NCBI RefSeq assembly: GCF_020734105.1
Contig: NZ_JAJAFR010000002.1
Location: 434,001-498,000, forward strand
Direction of reading: 5' to 3'
Length of the DNA stretch: 64,000 nucleotides
Source: Alkalihalobacillus deserti
GTDB lineage: Bacteria; Bacillota; Bacilli; Bacillales; Bacillaceae_D
Positions 46,862-55,476 of this stretch are shown here, one piece after another (position 1 is the first letter of the stretch; each line of letters opens with the position of its first letter). The position numbers and the translations under genes are program-made. The notes under the pieces were generated by a model that saw only the letters and a program-made list of their open reading frames with translations, did no database searches and was not told where the DNA came from.

Positions 46862-47749
46862 ATGAATAAGAAAGTTGTCATAGCTGGTGGTACGGGTTTT
46901 ATAGGAGATTACTTCAAGGATGAGTTTATGAACAATGGCTATGAAGTTATTATAATCTCGAGACAACTGCAGCATATTTCATGGGAAGACCAAGTCGGTA
47001 TAAAAGAAGCGCTCGAGGATGCAGAAATATTAGTTAATTTGGCAGGTAAATCAGTAAACTGTCGTTATAACCAAAACAATAAAGCAGAAATTCTAAAGTC
47101 AAGAATTGAGACAACGGAAATTTTGGGTAATTCTCTACTTGCATGCAAAAATCCTCCACCGTTATGGATTAATTCTAGTACGGCTACGATTTATAGATAT
47201 GCTGAAGATCGACCAATGACGGAGGAAGAAGGAGAAATAGGATCGGGCTTTTCTGTTGAGGTAGCGAAAGAATGGGAGCGTTCCTTTTTTGCTTTTCGCT
47301 TACCTCAAACTAGGCAAGTAGCGTTAAGAATTGCGATTGCTCTAGGGGAGAGTGGGGGTGTTATGACTCCTATGAAAAGTATTGTTAAATTTCGACTTGG
47401 TGGAACGCAAGGATCTGGTAATCAACAATTTAGTTGGATACATTTAGAAGATTTATTTAAGATTGTTTTATTTGTTAGGGATCACGTTGAGATGAATGGA
47501 GTGATAAATTGTTCTTCACCTAATCCTATTACTAACCGTGAACTAATGAAACAATTAAGAAAAATTATGAATGTGAATGTCGGATTACCGACACCAAAAT
47601 GGTTGTTGGAATTCGGAGCCATTTTTATTCGAACAGAACCTGAGTTGGTTTTAAAAAGTCGTTGGGTCTACCCAGAAAGGTTGGAGAAAGCAGGTTTTAA
47701 GTTTACATATAGACATTTAGAAAAGGCTCTTCAACAAATTATTAAATGA
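46862..47749 (+). CDS. TIGR01777-type epimerase (YfhF-like)
   Basis: A 295-residue extended SDR protein. The NAD(P)-binding motif GGTGFIGDYF is at the start, LVNLAGKSVNCRY and SSTATIYR follow, and the C-terminal DUF1731 region (PKWLLEFGAIFIRTEPELVLKS) marks the TIGR01777 subfamily, which includes B. subtilis YfhF. The substrate is unknown. The ATG at 46862 fits GAGTGAT and AAGGAA upstream better than the ATG at 46850. A hairpin follows. Confidence 0.88.
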   Translation: MNKKVVIAGGTGFIGDYFKDEFMNNGYEVIIISRQLQHISWEDQVGIKEALEDAEILVNLAGKSVNCRYNQNNKAEILKSRIETTEILGNSLLACKNPPPLWINSSTATIYRYAEDRPMTEEEGEIGSGFSVEVAKEWERSFFAFRLPQTRQVALRIAIALGESGGVMTPMKSIVKFRLGGTQGSGNQQFSWIHLEDLFKIVLFVRDHVEMNGVINCSSPNPITNRELMKQLRKIMNVNVGLPTPKWLLEFGAIFIRTEPELVLKSRWVYPERLEKAGFKFTYRHLEKALQQIIK

Positions 47750-47762
47750 GTCGAACATAAAA

Positions 47763-47790
47763 AAGGCTGGCTCACTTAGCCAGCCTTCAT
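47763..47790 (+). terminator. Terminator of the TIGR01777 gene
   Basis: Perfect 10-bp stem AAGGCTGGCT / AGCCAGCCTT with a 5-nt loop. Only a weak T tract follows. Confidence 0.7.
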
Positions 47791-47824
47791 CCTCGTAGCA
47801 ATGTCTTACGGTTGCTTCAATAGT

Positions 47825-48009
47825 TCCTACTCTTATGTTACAGTAGCAAGTTTGAGTTTGAGTTCCTGCTGCTGGAGGTTCCAAATTATGGACTAAGTCA
47901 GGACCATGTCGATAATTCTCAGGTTTCGGGTAGAAAAGAATATATTGTTAAAGAACATCTTATAGAGGCCAGCTTGAACCAAATCGAGAAATATAAAAAA
48001 ATGAGTTGA
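47825..48009 (+). other. Open frame without a start, probable gene remnant
   Basis: A stop-free frame ends GRKEYIVKEHLIEASLNQIE then KYKKMS and TGA at about 48007-48009. Its last 60 residues have protein-like composition, but there is no start codon or ribosome site. Probably the 3' end of a lost gene. Family not recognised. Confidence 0.3.
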
Positions 48010-48143
48010 TTTTTTACTAATGAGGGCGATTGTTGATAAAGGTAATCGCACTTTCTTGTTGAAGTAAAAAATTAGTAACATATATGTAATACATGGTGAA
48101 CTTTGTTATATTAAAGGAAAATAAAACCACCTAAAAGGCGGTC

Positions 48144-48500
48144 TTAAGTTGGTGATTTTTGTGTTCTACCACTATTAATAAGCCAGCTATGTTGAATAAC
48201 TTCTGTGAATGTAAGTAATAGAGCAGTTAAAAGGGCTCCTGCAATAGAAACCGAAGCAGTAGCAAAAAATAGTGAAACAATATAGACGATAAATGATGCA
48301 GCGACAAAGTCAACTATGGTACTTAACCAAAACGTTCCCTTTTTTAGAATTAACACTTCCATCATATGAGCGGAAAAAGCAAGAATCAATCCAACAATTA
48401 TTGGCTGAATAACATTAGCGTAATAAACATTCGGGAATATTAGCGAAGCTATCATTACTGTTATAGGACAAACGAAAATCTTTACAATCAACCCAAGCAT
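48144..48500 (-). CDS. DUF2512 (YndM-like) membrane protein
   Basis: A 118-residue hydrophobic protein with four transmembrane segments (IVKIFVCPITVMIASLIF; IIVGLILAFSAHMMEVLIL; STIVDFVAASFIVYIVSLFF; ALLTALLLTFTEVIQHSWLI) in the order seen in the DUF2512/YndM family of sporulating bacilli. Function unknown. TTGGAGGTG before the ATG at 48500 fixes the start. Confidence 0.78.
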   Translation of the reverse strand: MLGLIVKIFVCPITVMIASLIFPNVYYANVIQPIIVGLILAFSAHMMEVLILKKGTFWLSTIVDFVAASFIVYIVSLFFATASVSIAGALLTALLLTFTEVIQHSWLINSGRTQKSPT

Positions 48501-48599
48501 TTTTTGCACCTCCAATTTTTATTTAATAGTAGTTTGCTCAAATTAACTAAAATTATAAAATGAATTCAAGAATGCTGGTTCCATGGAAAGAAACGCTTC

Positions 48600-48985
48600 T
48601 ACATAAGCATTTGACTACAAGGAAAAGCTGAAACAAATACGTAAACAGACATTTCTTCTCCAGTAGCTTGATCTTTCACTTTTTTGGTTTGACCCGTCCA
48701 ATCCACTTCTAATAGTACTCCAGGTTTTCTTTTAAATCTCATAGTAGATATTTTACTTCTTCCTTATAAAACCTGCAGAACTGACGATAGCTATAGGAAT
48801 TGATTCGTTCTACAACTTAAACAATACTCAGCTCATAAGCGATAGCGTCACATTACTTGTAGCCGACTCTTTGTGGATGTGTTCGCTGTCTGGTTTTCTC
48901 CTAAAGGTTGAGGGTGCATTCTTTTCTGGAAATAAGATTTCTTGAAGATCACCATCAGTCATTCTCGAATGGCCAAGAGATCCGT
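48600..48985 (-). pseudogene. IS21-type istA transposase remnant
   Basis: Read on the minus strand, two frame-shifted pieces match the IS21 transposase. An upstream part reads DLQEILFPEKNAPST and HIHKE (the region before the catalytic core). A downstream part reads PGVLLEVDWTGQTKKVKDQA followed by TGEEMSVYVFVSAFPCSQ (the first catalytic Asp region). Stops and frameshifts interrupt both, and istB is missing. An inactive relic. Confidence 0.75.
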
Positions 48986-48999
48986 TTAATTTACAAACG

Positions 49000-49620
49000 C
49001 GTGTTCTAACTCCACCGTCTTTAGACGGTATACGCTTTAGTCTTCCCTTCGATGTCCATACTTAAGGTGTGAGAAGAAGAATAGTCATACAGTCTTTGAC
49101 ATCAAGTTTCATGTAATTATGGGTAACAAAATATAGATATAAGGTGTTACGTGTCCGATTGCCGTAAGAATACGAGAATTAATCAGGCAAGGGTGTGAAG
49201 CAAGAGGAATCACAATCTTGCAAGGAAGTGTTGGAAAAGATCACGTCCACTTACTTATTGTTATCATGTCCACCGAGCCTTGCTCCAACTAAAATCATGC
49301 AGTACCTAAAAGGAAGATCATCAAGGCTTCTCGACGATCAATTTCCTGAATTGAAAAAGAAATATTGGGACCAGCACTTATGGGCAAGGGGCTATTTTTG
49401 TGCCACAGTAGGAACAGTAGATGAAGAAACAATAAGAAATTATATTCCGAACCAATTCAATGAAGAAAAGAACAACATATTTACGATTGAAGAATGAGTT
49501 TAGTCAAATTTGAGTGTGCTTAAGCATATAGGCTTTAAGATGACTTCAGTCTTAAGAACGACTTTAGTCGTAGACATTTTATGTTCAAACCACCTGCTAT
49601 GTTTAGCAGGTGGTCGTTTA
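49000..49620 (+). mobile_element. IS200/IS605-like element, inactive
   Basis: The element contains a frameshifted tnpA and short hairpins near both ends: CCGTC TTTA GACGG near 49015-49030 on the left, and GACTTCAGTC, CGACTTTAGTCG and the long ACCACCTGCT / AGCAGGTGGT stem (about 49590-49615) on the right. Subterminal hairpins in place of terminal inverted repeats are the hallmark of this family. No tnpB is present. Exact ends are uncertain. Confidence 0.6.
49055..49497 (+). pseudogene. IS200-type TnpA (Y1/HUH transposase) pseudogene
   Basis: Pieces in different frames read HTVFDIKFHVI, WVTKYRYKVLR, AVRIRELIRQGCEARGITIL with the HUH motif in KDHVHLL, and then LSCPPSLAPTKIMQYLKGRS, RSSRLLDDQFPELKKKYWDQ, HLWARGYFCATVG. 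Together they make a full TnpA except for at least three frameshifts and two stops. The catalytic Tyr region after HLWARGY is otherwise preserved. Not functional as it stands. Confidence 0.82.
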
Positions 49621-49883
49621 AGAAGGATAATCCTCGCCTCTTTACTAAGACACCTAGGTCGTCAGAAAAGTGGAAACTTATTTATAAACGAAGAACCTCA
49701 GTTGAACGATCTAATAAAAGAGAAAAGGTAGGTTACCACTTAGAAGCTGGGCGTCACCGATCAACAAAAAAGGGGTACATCCGCCTTTATGCGATTATGA
49801 TGTGCCAACACATTGACGCTTGGTATAGTAGTAAAATAGAGACATTAAACATTCAAGAAATGATCTTTCCCAAAACCGCCTAG
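49590..49883 (+). pseudogene. DDE transposase C-terminal fragment
   Basis: The frame reads TPRSSEKWKLIYKRRTSVER then SNKREKVGYHLEAGRHRSTK and YAIMMCQHIDAWY, the C-terminal signature of an IS4/IS1182-like DDE transposase (the RTSVERxNxR block carries the catalytic Glu). The N-terminal two thirds are missing and the 5' end abuts the right end of the IS200-like element. Confidence 0.7.
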
Positions 49884-50180
49884 TCCATATTAAAAAAATA
49901 AGTAACGTAGGCATACGCATTTTTGAAAACGCAATGAAAAAACTGTTTTACTTCAGACTTTCCAATGAAATTCCCAATGGTTTTTTTACAAAACTTCGAA
50001 AAATTCCTTATTTATTCCGGGTGTCTATTATTCTTCAATAAAGGTAAATAAATACAGGCTATACATTTATTCTTTTCATTGTGGCAATATAACCAATAGT
50101 TGATAAGATTTCAAGGAGCTATTTTGCTGCGAAGGTAGAGAACAGTCAAAAAGATTGGACAATTAACGTAATAAAAACAA
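49884..50180. other. Spacer between transposase remnant and gerAA remnant
   Basis: About 300 bp with no gene, RNA or clear repeat. It presumably held the germination operon promoter (sigma-G type in relatives), but I could not identify boxes. Confidence 0.3.
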
Positions 50181-50801
50181 TCGCATCAACCTCAAGGCAA
50201 CCATCAGCAGTCATCCAAAACGCCAGATGATAATCACTCAAGTGATTTAAATGAAAATATTACCAATATCCGTTCATCTATGAAAACTGTTCTGATGTTG
50301 TCTTACGTTCATAATAGAAGGAAAAGAAAAGCAGTCTTACAATTTAGATGGGTTATCTAATGTTAAAGAACTTAAAGAAAATGTCCTTACCCCGCTGATA
50401 GAAGTTGCAATTTTATTTCCTGCCATAATCGAAGCGTTAGTGATGGAGATTGTGTTCGAAGCTTTACGTGTAGTAGGACATCGTTTGCCGAAACAGATAC
50501 GAGCCGCAGTTAGTATTGTTGGGGTTTTAGTTATCGGACAAGCTGCAGTCGAAGCAGGGATGGTGTCAGCTCCAATGGTTGTGGCTGTAACTGTAACGGG
50601 AATCGCTTCCTTTTCTATTACTCGCTATAAGGCGGGAATGGCCTAAGAATGCTACGTTTTCCGATGCTGATTTTAGCGGGAGTGTTAGGTTTATTAGGTA
50701 TTATGCTAGGAGTTATTGCGATTGTAACGCATTTATGTATAGTGTGTTCGTTTGGAGTACCTTATTTGTATCCAATGGCTCCGACTAAAGGTGGTGAATA
50801 A
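50181..50801 (+). pseudogene. Germinant receptor A-subunit pseudogene (gerAA/gerKA type)
   Basis: Three collinear pieces match a GerA-family A subunit. First, an N-terminal stretch QQSSKTPDDNHSSDLNENIT followed by NIRSSM and, in a shifted frame, SDVVLR. Second, FPAIIEALVMEIVFEALRVV, RLPKQIRAAVSIVGVLVIGQ and PMVVAVTVTGIASFSI. Third, after a frameshift near 50644, LRFPMLILAGVLGLLGIMLG and HLCIVCSFGVPYLYPMAPT. The central part (several hundred residues) is deleted. It directly precedes gerAB. Confidence 0.85.
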
Positions 50802-51908
50802 ATGATTGAAAAAGGAAAAATTTCCTCTGCTCAGATGGCGATCATGATGAATCCGACGATCATAGCTACTGGACTGCTACTCGTTCCTTCGATTACAGCA
50901 GCAAAAGCAGGACGTGATATGTGGATATCCCCTATATGGGGTTCTCTCATTGGATTTTTGGTCGTGTTCATCGCTTTTCAATTGAATAAGCACTTTCCAA
51001 AGGAAACAATTATTGAATATTGTGTTCATATTGTTGGTCATATCCCAGGAAAGGTTATAGGGTTTCTACTTCTGTTTTTTTATCTGCATTCGAATGGGAT
51101 TATTATAAGACAATATTCAGAATTTGTCATAGGGAACTTCTTACTACAGACTCCGGGAATTGTGATTATTAGTAGCATGACGCTCGTTTGTGCTTTTGCT
51201 GTTCGCGGTGGTTTGGAGGTTATCGCCAGAACGGCTCAACTCTTTATCCCGATTGTTATTTTACTCTATTTATTAATTGTTCTTTTCCTGACTCCGGAAG
51301 TAGATCCAACCAATATGCTGCCCGTATTCGAAGAGGGTGTCATGCCTTCAATTTTGGGAGCAGCTAGCCCAGTAGCTTGGTTTAGCGAATTTATTCTCAT
51401 CGCTTTTATGCTTCCTTATTTAATGGACCGGGAAAAAGGATTAAAATGGGGGAACCTCTCCGTCCTTAGTGTGTTGCTACTTCTCGTTCTTACCAATTTA
51501 ACGGCTCTTTTTTTATTTGGTGAAATCACAGCCGATCTCGTTTATCCATTCATGAATGCAGGGAAATATGTTGAAGTTGCTGAATTTTTTGCACACTTGG
51601 AATCAGTTATTATGGCCATATGGGTATTAGGAGCATTTATCAAAATATCTGTTTTTTATTATGTCCTAGCTCTTGGAACGGCTCAATGGTTACAGCTTTC
51701 AGAGTATAAATCGCTTGTTCTACCACTTGGTTTTCTTATAGTTTTGTTTGCCGAATGGTCAGTCACTAATCTAATTGAATTTAAGCATTTTCTCGGAACT
51801 TCAAGTGTCTTTTACTTACTTTTTATGAACGCAATACTGCCTATTCTCTTATTAGTGATTGTTCTTCTACGGAAAAAATGGCAGCAAAAGGGAGGCGTGC
51901 AAGGATGA
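50802..51908 (+). CDS. gerAB: Spore germination permease, GerAB family
   Basis: The B subunit of a GerA-type germinant receptor, an APC-superfamily protein with about ten transmembrane helices that senses germinants in the spore inner membrane. It starts MIEKGKISSAQMAIMMNPTI, with GLLLVPSITAAKAGRDMWIS and the conserved AHLESVIMAIWVLGAFIKIS segment. At 368 residues it is complete. Both partners are broken (gerAA decayed, gerAC truncated), so this gene probably no longer forms a receptor by itself. The start directly follows the gerAA remnant's stop, and the end overlaps gerAC by 4 bp. Confidence 0.9.
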   Translation: MIEKGKISSAQMAIMMNPTIIATGLLLVPSITAAKAGRDMWISPIWGSLIGFLVVFIAFQLNKHFPKETIIEYCVHIVGHIPGKVIGFLLLFFYLHSNGIIIRQYSEFVIGNFLLQTPGIVIISSMTLVCAFAVRGGLEVIARTAQLFIPIVILLYLLIVLFLTPEVDPTNMLPVFEEGVMPSILGAASPVAWFSEFILIAFMLPYLMDREKGLKWGNLSVLSVLLLLVLTNLTALFLFGEITADLVYPFMNAGKYVEVAEFFAHLESVIMAIWVLGAFIKISVFYYVLALGTAQWLQLSEYKSLVLPLGFLIVLFAEWSVTNLIEFKHFLGTSSVFYLLFMNAILPILLLVIVLLRKKWQQKGGVQG

Positions 51909-52009
51909 ATACCTTTTTTAGCCATTTAATAAAAAAGGTAGTAATTATACTCCTTAAACTGTACCCCATAAAATGGACAGAAAAAGGGACCTACACAGCT
52001 AGTAAATGA
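51905..52009 (+). pseudogene. gerAC: gerAC cut after about 19 codons
   Basis: The ATG overlaps the gerAB stop (ATGA), the standard gerAB-gerAC junction. The frame reads MNTFFSHLIKKVVIILLKL, the beginning of a signal sequence, and then runs at about 51960 into the end of an IS3-type element (TGTACCCCATAAAATGG) and stops at 52009. The lipobox and the rest of the lipoprotein subunit are lost. Confidence 0.7.
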
Positions 52010-52551
52010 CCTAGGTATTGGGCCGGGGTCATTTTCTTTAATCCCCATTGGTAACGATAGTTGTTATATTCCTCAATGTACTCACTTACTTCATGTTTTA
52101 TTTGTATAAGGCTTTTGCAGTCTTTGTAGTTGACGATATCTTTGAAATGACCAAAGAACGATTCCATTGGCGAGTTATCCCAACAATTTTCCTTCCTAGA
52201 CATAGATTGGCGTATTCTTAATTTTTTCACCTTCTCTTGAAACATTGGATGTGTATAATGAAATCCTTGATCAGAAAGAAGAATTGCCTCTGAATGAAAG
52301 AGACTTGTAGCTACTATAAATTTTTCTAAAATCATTTTGATTGGTAGAGCGCCTACTTTTCTTTCTTTTTGTAATGGATTTTATAAGTTCAACCTCTAAT
52401 TCATCCGATTTTTCGCGATTTAAACGGATTTTTGACGCCTGTAACCAGGCGTAATATCCACTTCTACTTACTTTAGCTAATTTACATAGGTGGGATACTT
52501 TACCCTCTAATTGATGTTTTCTGATTGTCTTCTCAATAAGGTGATACTTCT
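51960..52551 (-). mobile_element. IS3-family (IS150-like) remnant
   Basis: One end with the sequence TGTACCCCATAAAATGGACA remains at 51960. Read on the minus strand, orfB pieces are visible: HQLEGKVSHLCKLAKVSRSG with YYAWLQAS (N-terminal part), then, after an internal deletion, SEAILLSDQGFHYTHPMFQ (second catalytic Asp) and RKENCWDNSPMESFFGHFK (catalytic Glu). orfA and the other end are gone. The last part (51991-52335) is an open frame of 114 residues. Confidence 0.82.
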
Positions 52552-52552
52552 A

Positions 52553-52919
52553 CGAATTATCAATAATTCATTAGCCCATGGTAGAATTCCTGATGCTTAT
52601 TAATGGCTTATGTCGCAGCTAAATTTGGCCAAGTAGGTTTCACTCAAGTAATAGCATTAGAAACAGCACAATATGGAATTACTTGTCATACATTATGCCT
52701 GGTCCAGTACGTACAGAATTAATAGAACAACAATAACCAAAACTAGCAGAACAGGATAGAACAACAGTAGAAGAAGCTCTTAATCATCACATTTTGGGTA
52801 AACGATGGATGAAACGTTTACTTGAGCCTTCAGAAATTGGCGCAACAACCGTTTTCTTAGCTTCAAACGGTGCAGCAGCAATCACTGGTGAAGGAATCGG
52901 TGTTACAGGTGGTATATAA
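52553..52919 (+). pseudogene. 3-hydroxybutyrate dehydrogenase (bdhA) pseudogene, 3' half
   Basis: SDR sequence with the catalytic Tyr-x3-Lys in AYVAAKFGQVGFTQVIALET, followed in a shifted frame by GPVRTELIEQQ, then a TAA, then VEEALNHHILGKRWMKRLL and PSEIGATTVFLASNGAAAIT with GEGIGVTGG at the end. This is the C-terminal half of D-3-hydroxybutyrate dehydrogenase. The N-terminal NAD-binding half is replaced by the IS3 remnant. It would have produced acetoacetate for the CoA-transferase encoded just downstream, across the LysR gene. Confidence 0.82.
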
Positions 52920-52982
52920 ACAGTAGTTATTATTAATAAATAGATGAACAATCTAGAACAAATTAGCTCGTTCCTGAGTGAT

Positions 52983-53035
52983 AAGGTGATATCTCAACAG
53001 TCTACATGACAGGTGAGGCATCACTTTTTTTATGA
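52983..53035 (+). terminator. Terminator downstream of the bdhA remnant
   Basis: AAGGTGAT and ATCACTTTT arms form an imperfect hairpin followed by seven T. It lies between the bdhA remnant and the convergent LysR gene and may serve both. Confidence 0.55.
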
Positions 53036-53044
53036 TACAGGAGT

Positions 53045-53938
53045 TTAGGAATGCTCTTGAAAGGAGCAAGTAATAAAGTCAATCCATGTGAGCATGGCCG
53101 AAGACACATAGCTATTTTTTCGGCGTATAATTGCTAGATTCCATTCAATTTCAGGGTCTGTTACGTGAACAACAGCACACCTTGTGAGATCAGCATGCTC
53201 ACAAATGGTTTCAGGAAGGATGCAAATTCCATTACCGGATGCAACCATCTCCATCATGAAATCCCATTGGCTGCTTTCCAGAATGATGATTGGTTCAAAT
53301 CCAGCCTTGATACAGGCGTCTCTAACCCGATCATAAAGGGAAAAGCCTTGACTGAACATGAGAAATTCTTCACCCTGCAATTGTTTTAAAGAAACGGTCG
53401 CATTATTGGCAAGAGGATGGTTAATTGGTAAGACGAGCTTTAATTTCCGTTCAATGATCGGGATGACATCGAATTGTTCTGTATCGAGAGGAAGGATGGT
53501 AATCCCGAGATCAATCTGGCCATCAAGCAGTGTTTGCTCGACAATCCGCGATCCTTCTTCAACAATGGTCAGCTTTATACGTGGATACTGCTTTTTAAAG
53601 GCAGTAATGATACTAGGAAAAAAACTAGACCCAATCACAGGAGGTAACCCGAAGCGGATATTGCCTGAATGCGAATGCTGTTGTTCTGATGCTACTTGGA
53701 GAAGGTCTTCCATCTGGCGCAAAAGTCTTTTAGCGTAAGGTATGATCGCCTTGCCTTCATCGGTAATGTGCAAGTGACGTGTTGAACGGTTAAATAATGG
53801 AATCCCGAGCTCGTCCTCCATCGCTTGAATAATCTTGCTCAGTGCAGGTTGGGATAGATGAAGATTTGAGCTCGCACGTGAAAAGCTTAGTTCTTTACAA
53901 ACTTCTAAAAAACAACGAATGTGCTTAATATCGATAAT
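53045..53938 (-). CDS. LysR-family regulator of the ketone-body operon, apparent ATT start
   Basis: A 297-residue regulator when read from ATT at 53938. A complete winged HTH (IKHIRCFLEVCKELSFSRAS then NLHLSQPALSKII) precedes MEDELGIPLFNRSTRHLHIT and the effector domain (GNIRFGLPPVIGSSFFPSII, LDGQIDLGITILP). The first in-frame ATG (53821) would remove the whole DNA-binding domain. A TGA stands directly before the ATT, and GGGGTG lies 3 bp upstream, so ATT is the only start giving a full protein. Divergent from scoA, with a palindrome between, so it probably controls the operon. Confidence 0.75.
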   Translation of the reverse strand: MIDIKHIRCFLEVCKELSFSRASSNLHLSQPALSKIIQAMEDELGIPLFNRSTRHLHITDEGKAIIPYAKRLLRQMEDLLQVASEQQHSHSGNIRFGLPPVIGSSFFPSIITAFKKQYPRIKLTIVEEGSRIVEQTLLDGQIDLGITILPLDTEQFDVIPIIERKLKLVLPINHPLANNATVSLKQLQGEEFLMFSQGFSLYDRVRDACIKAGFEPIIILESSQWDFMMEMVASGNGICILPETICEHADLTRCAVVHVTDPEIEWNLAIIRRKNSYVSSAMLTWIDFITCSFQEHS

Positions 53939-53963
53939 TCACACCCCATTTTACTAATTGATA

Positions 53964-53984
53964 TTTATTCCTTCTTGGAATAAA
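53964..53984. promoter_or_regulatory. Palindrome between LysR gene and scoA, likely LysR operator
   Basis: TTTATTCC and GGAATAAA form perfect 8-bp arms around TTCTT. It lies 26 bp upstream of the LysR start in the divergent region, where LysR regulators usually bind. Confidence 0.5.
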
Positions 53985-54039
53985 GTTATAACATTTATTC
54001 ATTTTACTAATGATGGTGTATTTAGTAAAGTGGATTTAA

Positions 54040-54067
54040 AGAAAACGTTTTCATGTATACGTTTTCA
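54040..54067. promoter_or_regulatory. Two tandem cre-like sites upstream of scoA
   Basis: AGAAAACGTTTTCA (54040-54053) and TGTATACGTTTTCA (54054-54067) each differ from the CcpA consensus TGWAANCGNTNWCA at one position and lie end to end 28 bp before the scoA start, suggesting catabolite repression by roadblock. Confidence 0.65.
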
Positions 54068-54094
54068 GATGAAGCCGATGAAGGAGTGTGAAGT

Positions 54095-54802
54095 ATGAGT
54101 ACGAAACGTGCAAATTCGCTGGAAGAAATAATTAATATCGTCAAGGATGGAGATACGCTAATTGTAGGAGGATTTGGTCTTTGTGGAATACCAGAGAAAG
54201 CGATTTTAGCTCTAGCAGCGAGAGGCGTTAAAGATTTAACGATTGTCAGTAACAACTGTGGTGTCGATGATTGGGGCTTAGGGTTGTTGCTGGAAAACCG
54301 TCAAATTAAGAAAATTCTTGCCTCTTATGTTGGTGAAAATAAATTGTTTGAGAAACAGTATTTGAATGGTGAGCTTGAAGTAGAACTTGTACCTCAGGGA
54401 ACATTAGCAGAGCGAATTCGTGCCGGAGGGGCGGGTATTCCAGGATTCTATACCCCCACTGGCGTAGGTACGAAAATTGCTGAAGGAAAAGAGACAAAAG
54501 AGTTTGATGGAAAGATGTATGTCTTAGAAAAAGCAATTAAAGGAGACGTGTCCTTTGTTAAGGCTTGGAAAGGTGACCTATACGGAAACTTAATCTATCG
54601 AAAAACAGCACGGAATTTTAATCCATTAGCCGCAGCTGCTGGGAAAGTCACGATTGCTGAAGTAGAAGAACTTGTAAGTGTTAGCGATTTAGATCCTGAT
54701 TTTATTCACACGCCAAGCATTTATGTTCAGCATATTGTTGAAGAGGCCTCATATGAAAAACGAATCGAAAAAAGAACGCTGCGTGAGAAGCAGCCAAACT
54801 AG
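54095..54802 (+). CDS. scoA: Succinyl-CoA:3-ketoacid CoA-transferase subunit A
   Basis: Transfers CoA from succinyl-CoA to acetoacetate, together with ScoB. The A-subunit signatures are [32 protein letters not shown], the glycine-rich [18 protein letters not shown] and the C-terminal [16 protein letters not shown]. At 235 residues it is complete. GAAGGAGTGTGAAGT precedes the ATG. First gene of a scoA-scoB-thiolase operon behind tandem cre-like sites and a divergent LysR gene. Confidence 0.96.
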   Translation: MSTKRANSLEEIINIVKDGDTLIVGGFGLCGIPEKAILALAARGVKDLTIVSNNCGVDDWGLGLLLENRQIKKILASYVGENKLFEKQYLNGELEVELVPQGTLAERIRAGGAGIPGFYTPTGVGTKIAEGKETKEFDGKMYVLEKAIKGDVSFVKAWKGDLYGNLIYRKTARNFNPLAAAAGKVTIAEVEELVSVSDLDPDFIHTPSIYVQHIVEEASYEKRIEKRTLREKQPN

Positions 54803-54813
54803 GAGGAATTACA

Positions 54814-55476
54814 ATGTTAACTTCTCGTCAACGAATTATTAAACGAGCTGCCAAGGAAATTGAGGATGGCATGAACGTAAACTTAGGGATTGGCATGCCG
54901 ACTTTGTTAGCGAATGAAATACCAGATACGATAAATGTTTTCCTTCATTCAGAAAATGGCTTGCTTGGTATTGGACCTTATCCGTATGAAGGAGAGGAAG
55001 ATCCAGATTTAATTAATGCCGGAAAAGAGACGGTTACCGCTCGTCCAGGTGCATCATTCTTTGACAATGCGGAGTCGTTTGCGATGATCCGCGGTGGACA
55101 TATTGACCTCGCCATTCTCGGCGGAATGGAAGTGTCCGAACATGGAGATTTAGCAAATTGGATGATTCCTGGAAAAATGGTCAAAGGCATGGGGGGCGCG
55201 ATGGACTTGGTGCAAGGAGCCAGAAAAGTCGTTATTATTATGGATCACGTCAATAAGCACGGTGAAACAAAAGTGCGAAAAGAATGTACATTACCTCTTA
55301 CCGGAATGCAAGTAGTCAATCGCCTCATTACCGACCGCGCGGTATTTGATTTTACAAAAAAGGGGATGGTCCTCATAGAAATCATCGGAGAGGAAACGAT
55401 CGACGATATCCGTGCCTGCACAGAAGCCTCTTTTACAGTAGCCGATCACTTGCTTAATGAAGGAGTGACAAGATAA
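54814..55476 (+). CDS. scoB: Succinyl-CoA:3-ketoacid CoA-transferase subunit B
   Basis: The catalytic subunit partner of ScoA, 220 residues. The family signature with the catalytic Glu is in [30 protein letters not shown] and [20 protein letters not shown] with [20 protein letters not shown] are typical. It follows scoA by 11 bp with a strong ribosome site (TAGGAGGAATT) and its stop overlaps the start of the thiolase gene by one base. Confidence 0.96.
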   Translation: MLTSRQRIIKRAAKEIEDGMNVNLGIGMPTLLANEIPDTINVFLHSENGLLGIGPYPYEGEEDPDLINAGKETVTARPGASFFDNAESFAMIRGGHIDLAILGGMEVSEHGDLANWMIPGKMVKGMGGAMDLVQGARKVVIIMDHVNKHGETKVRKECTLPLTGMQVVNRLITDRAVFDFTKKGMVLIEIIGEETIDDIRACTEASFTVADHLLNEGVTR

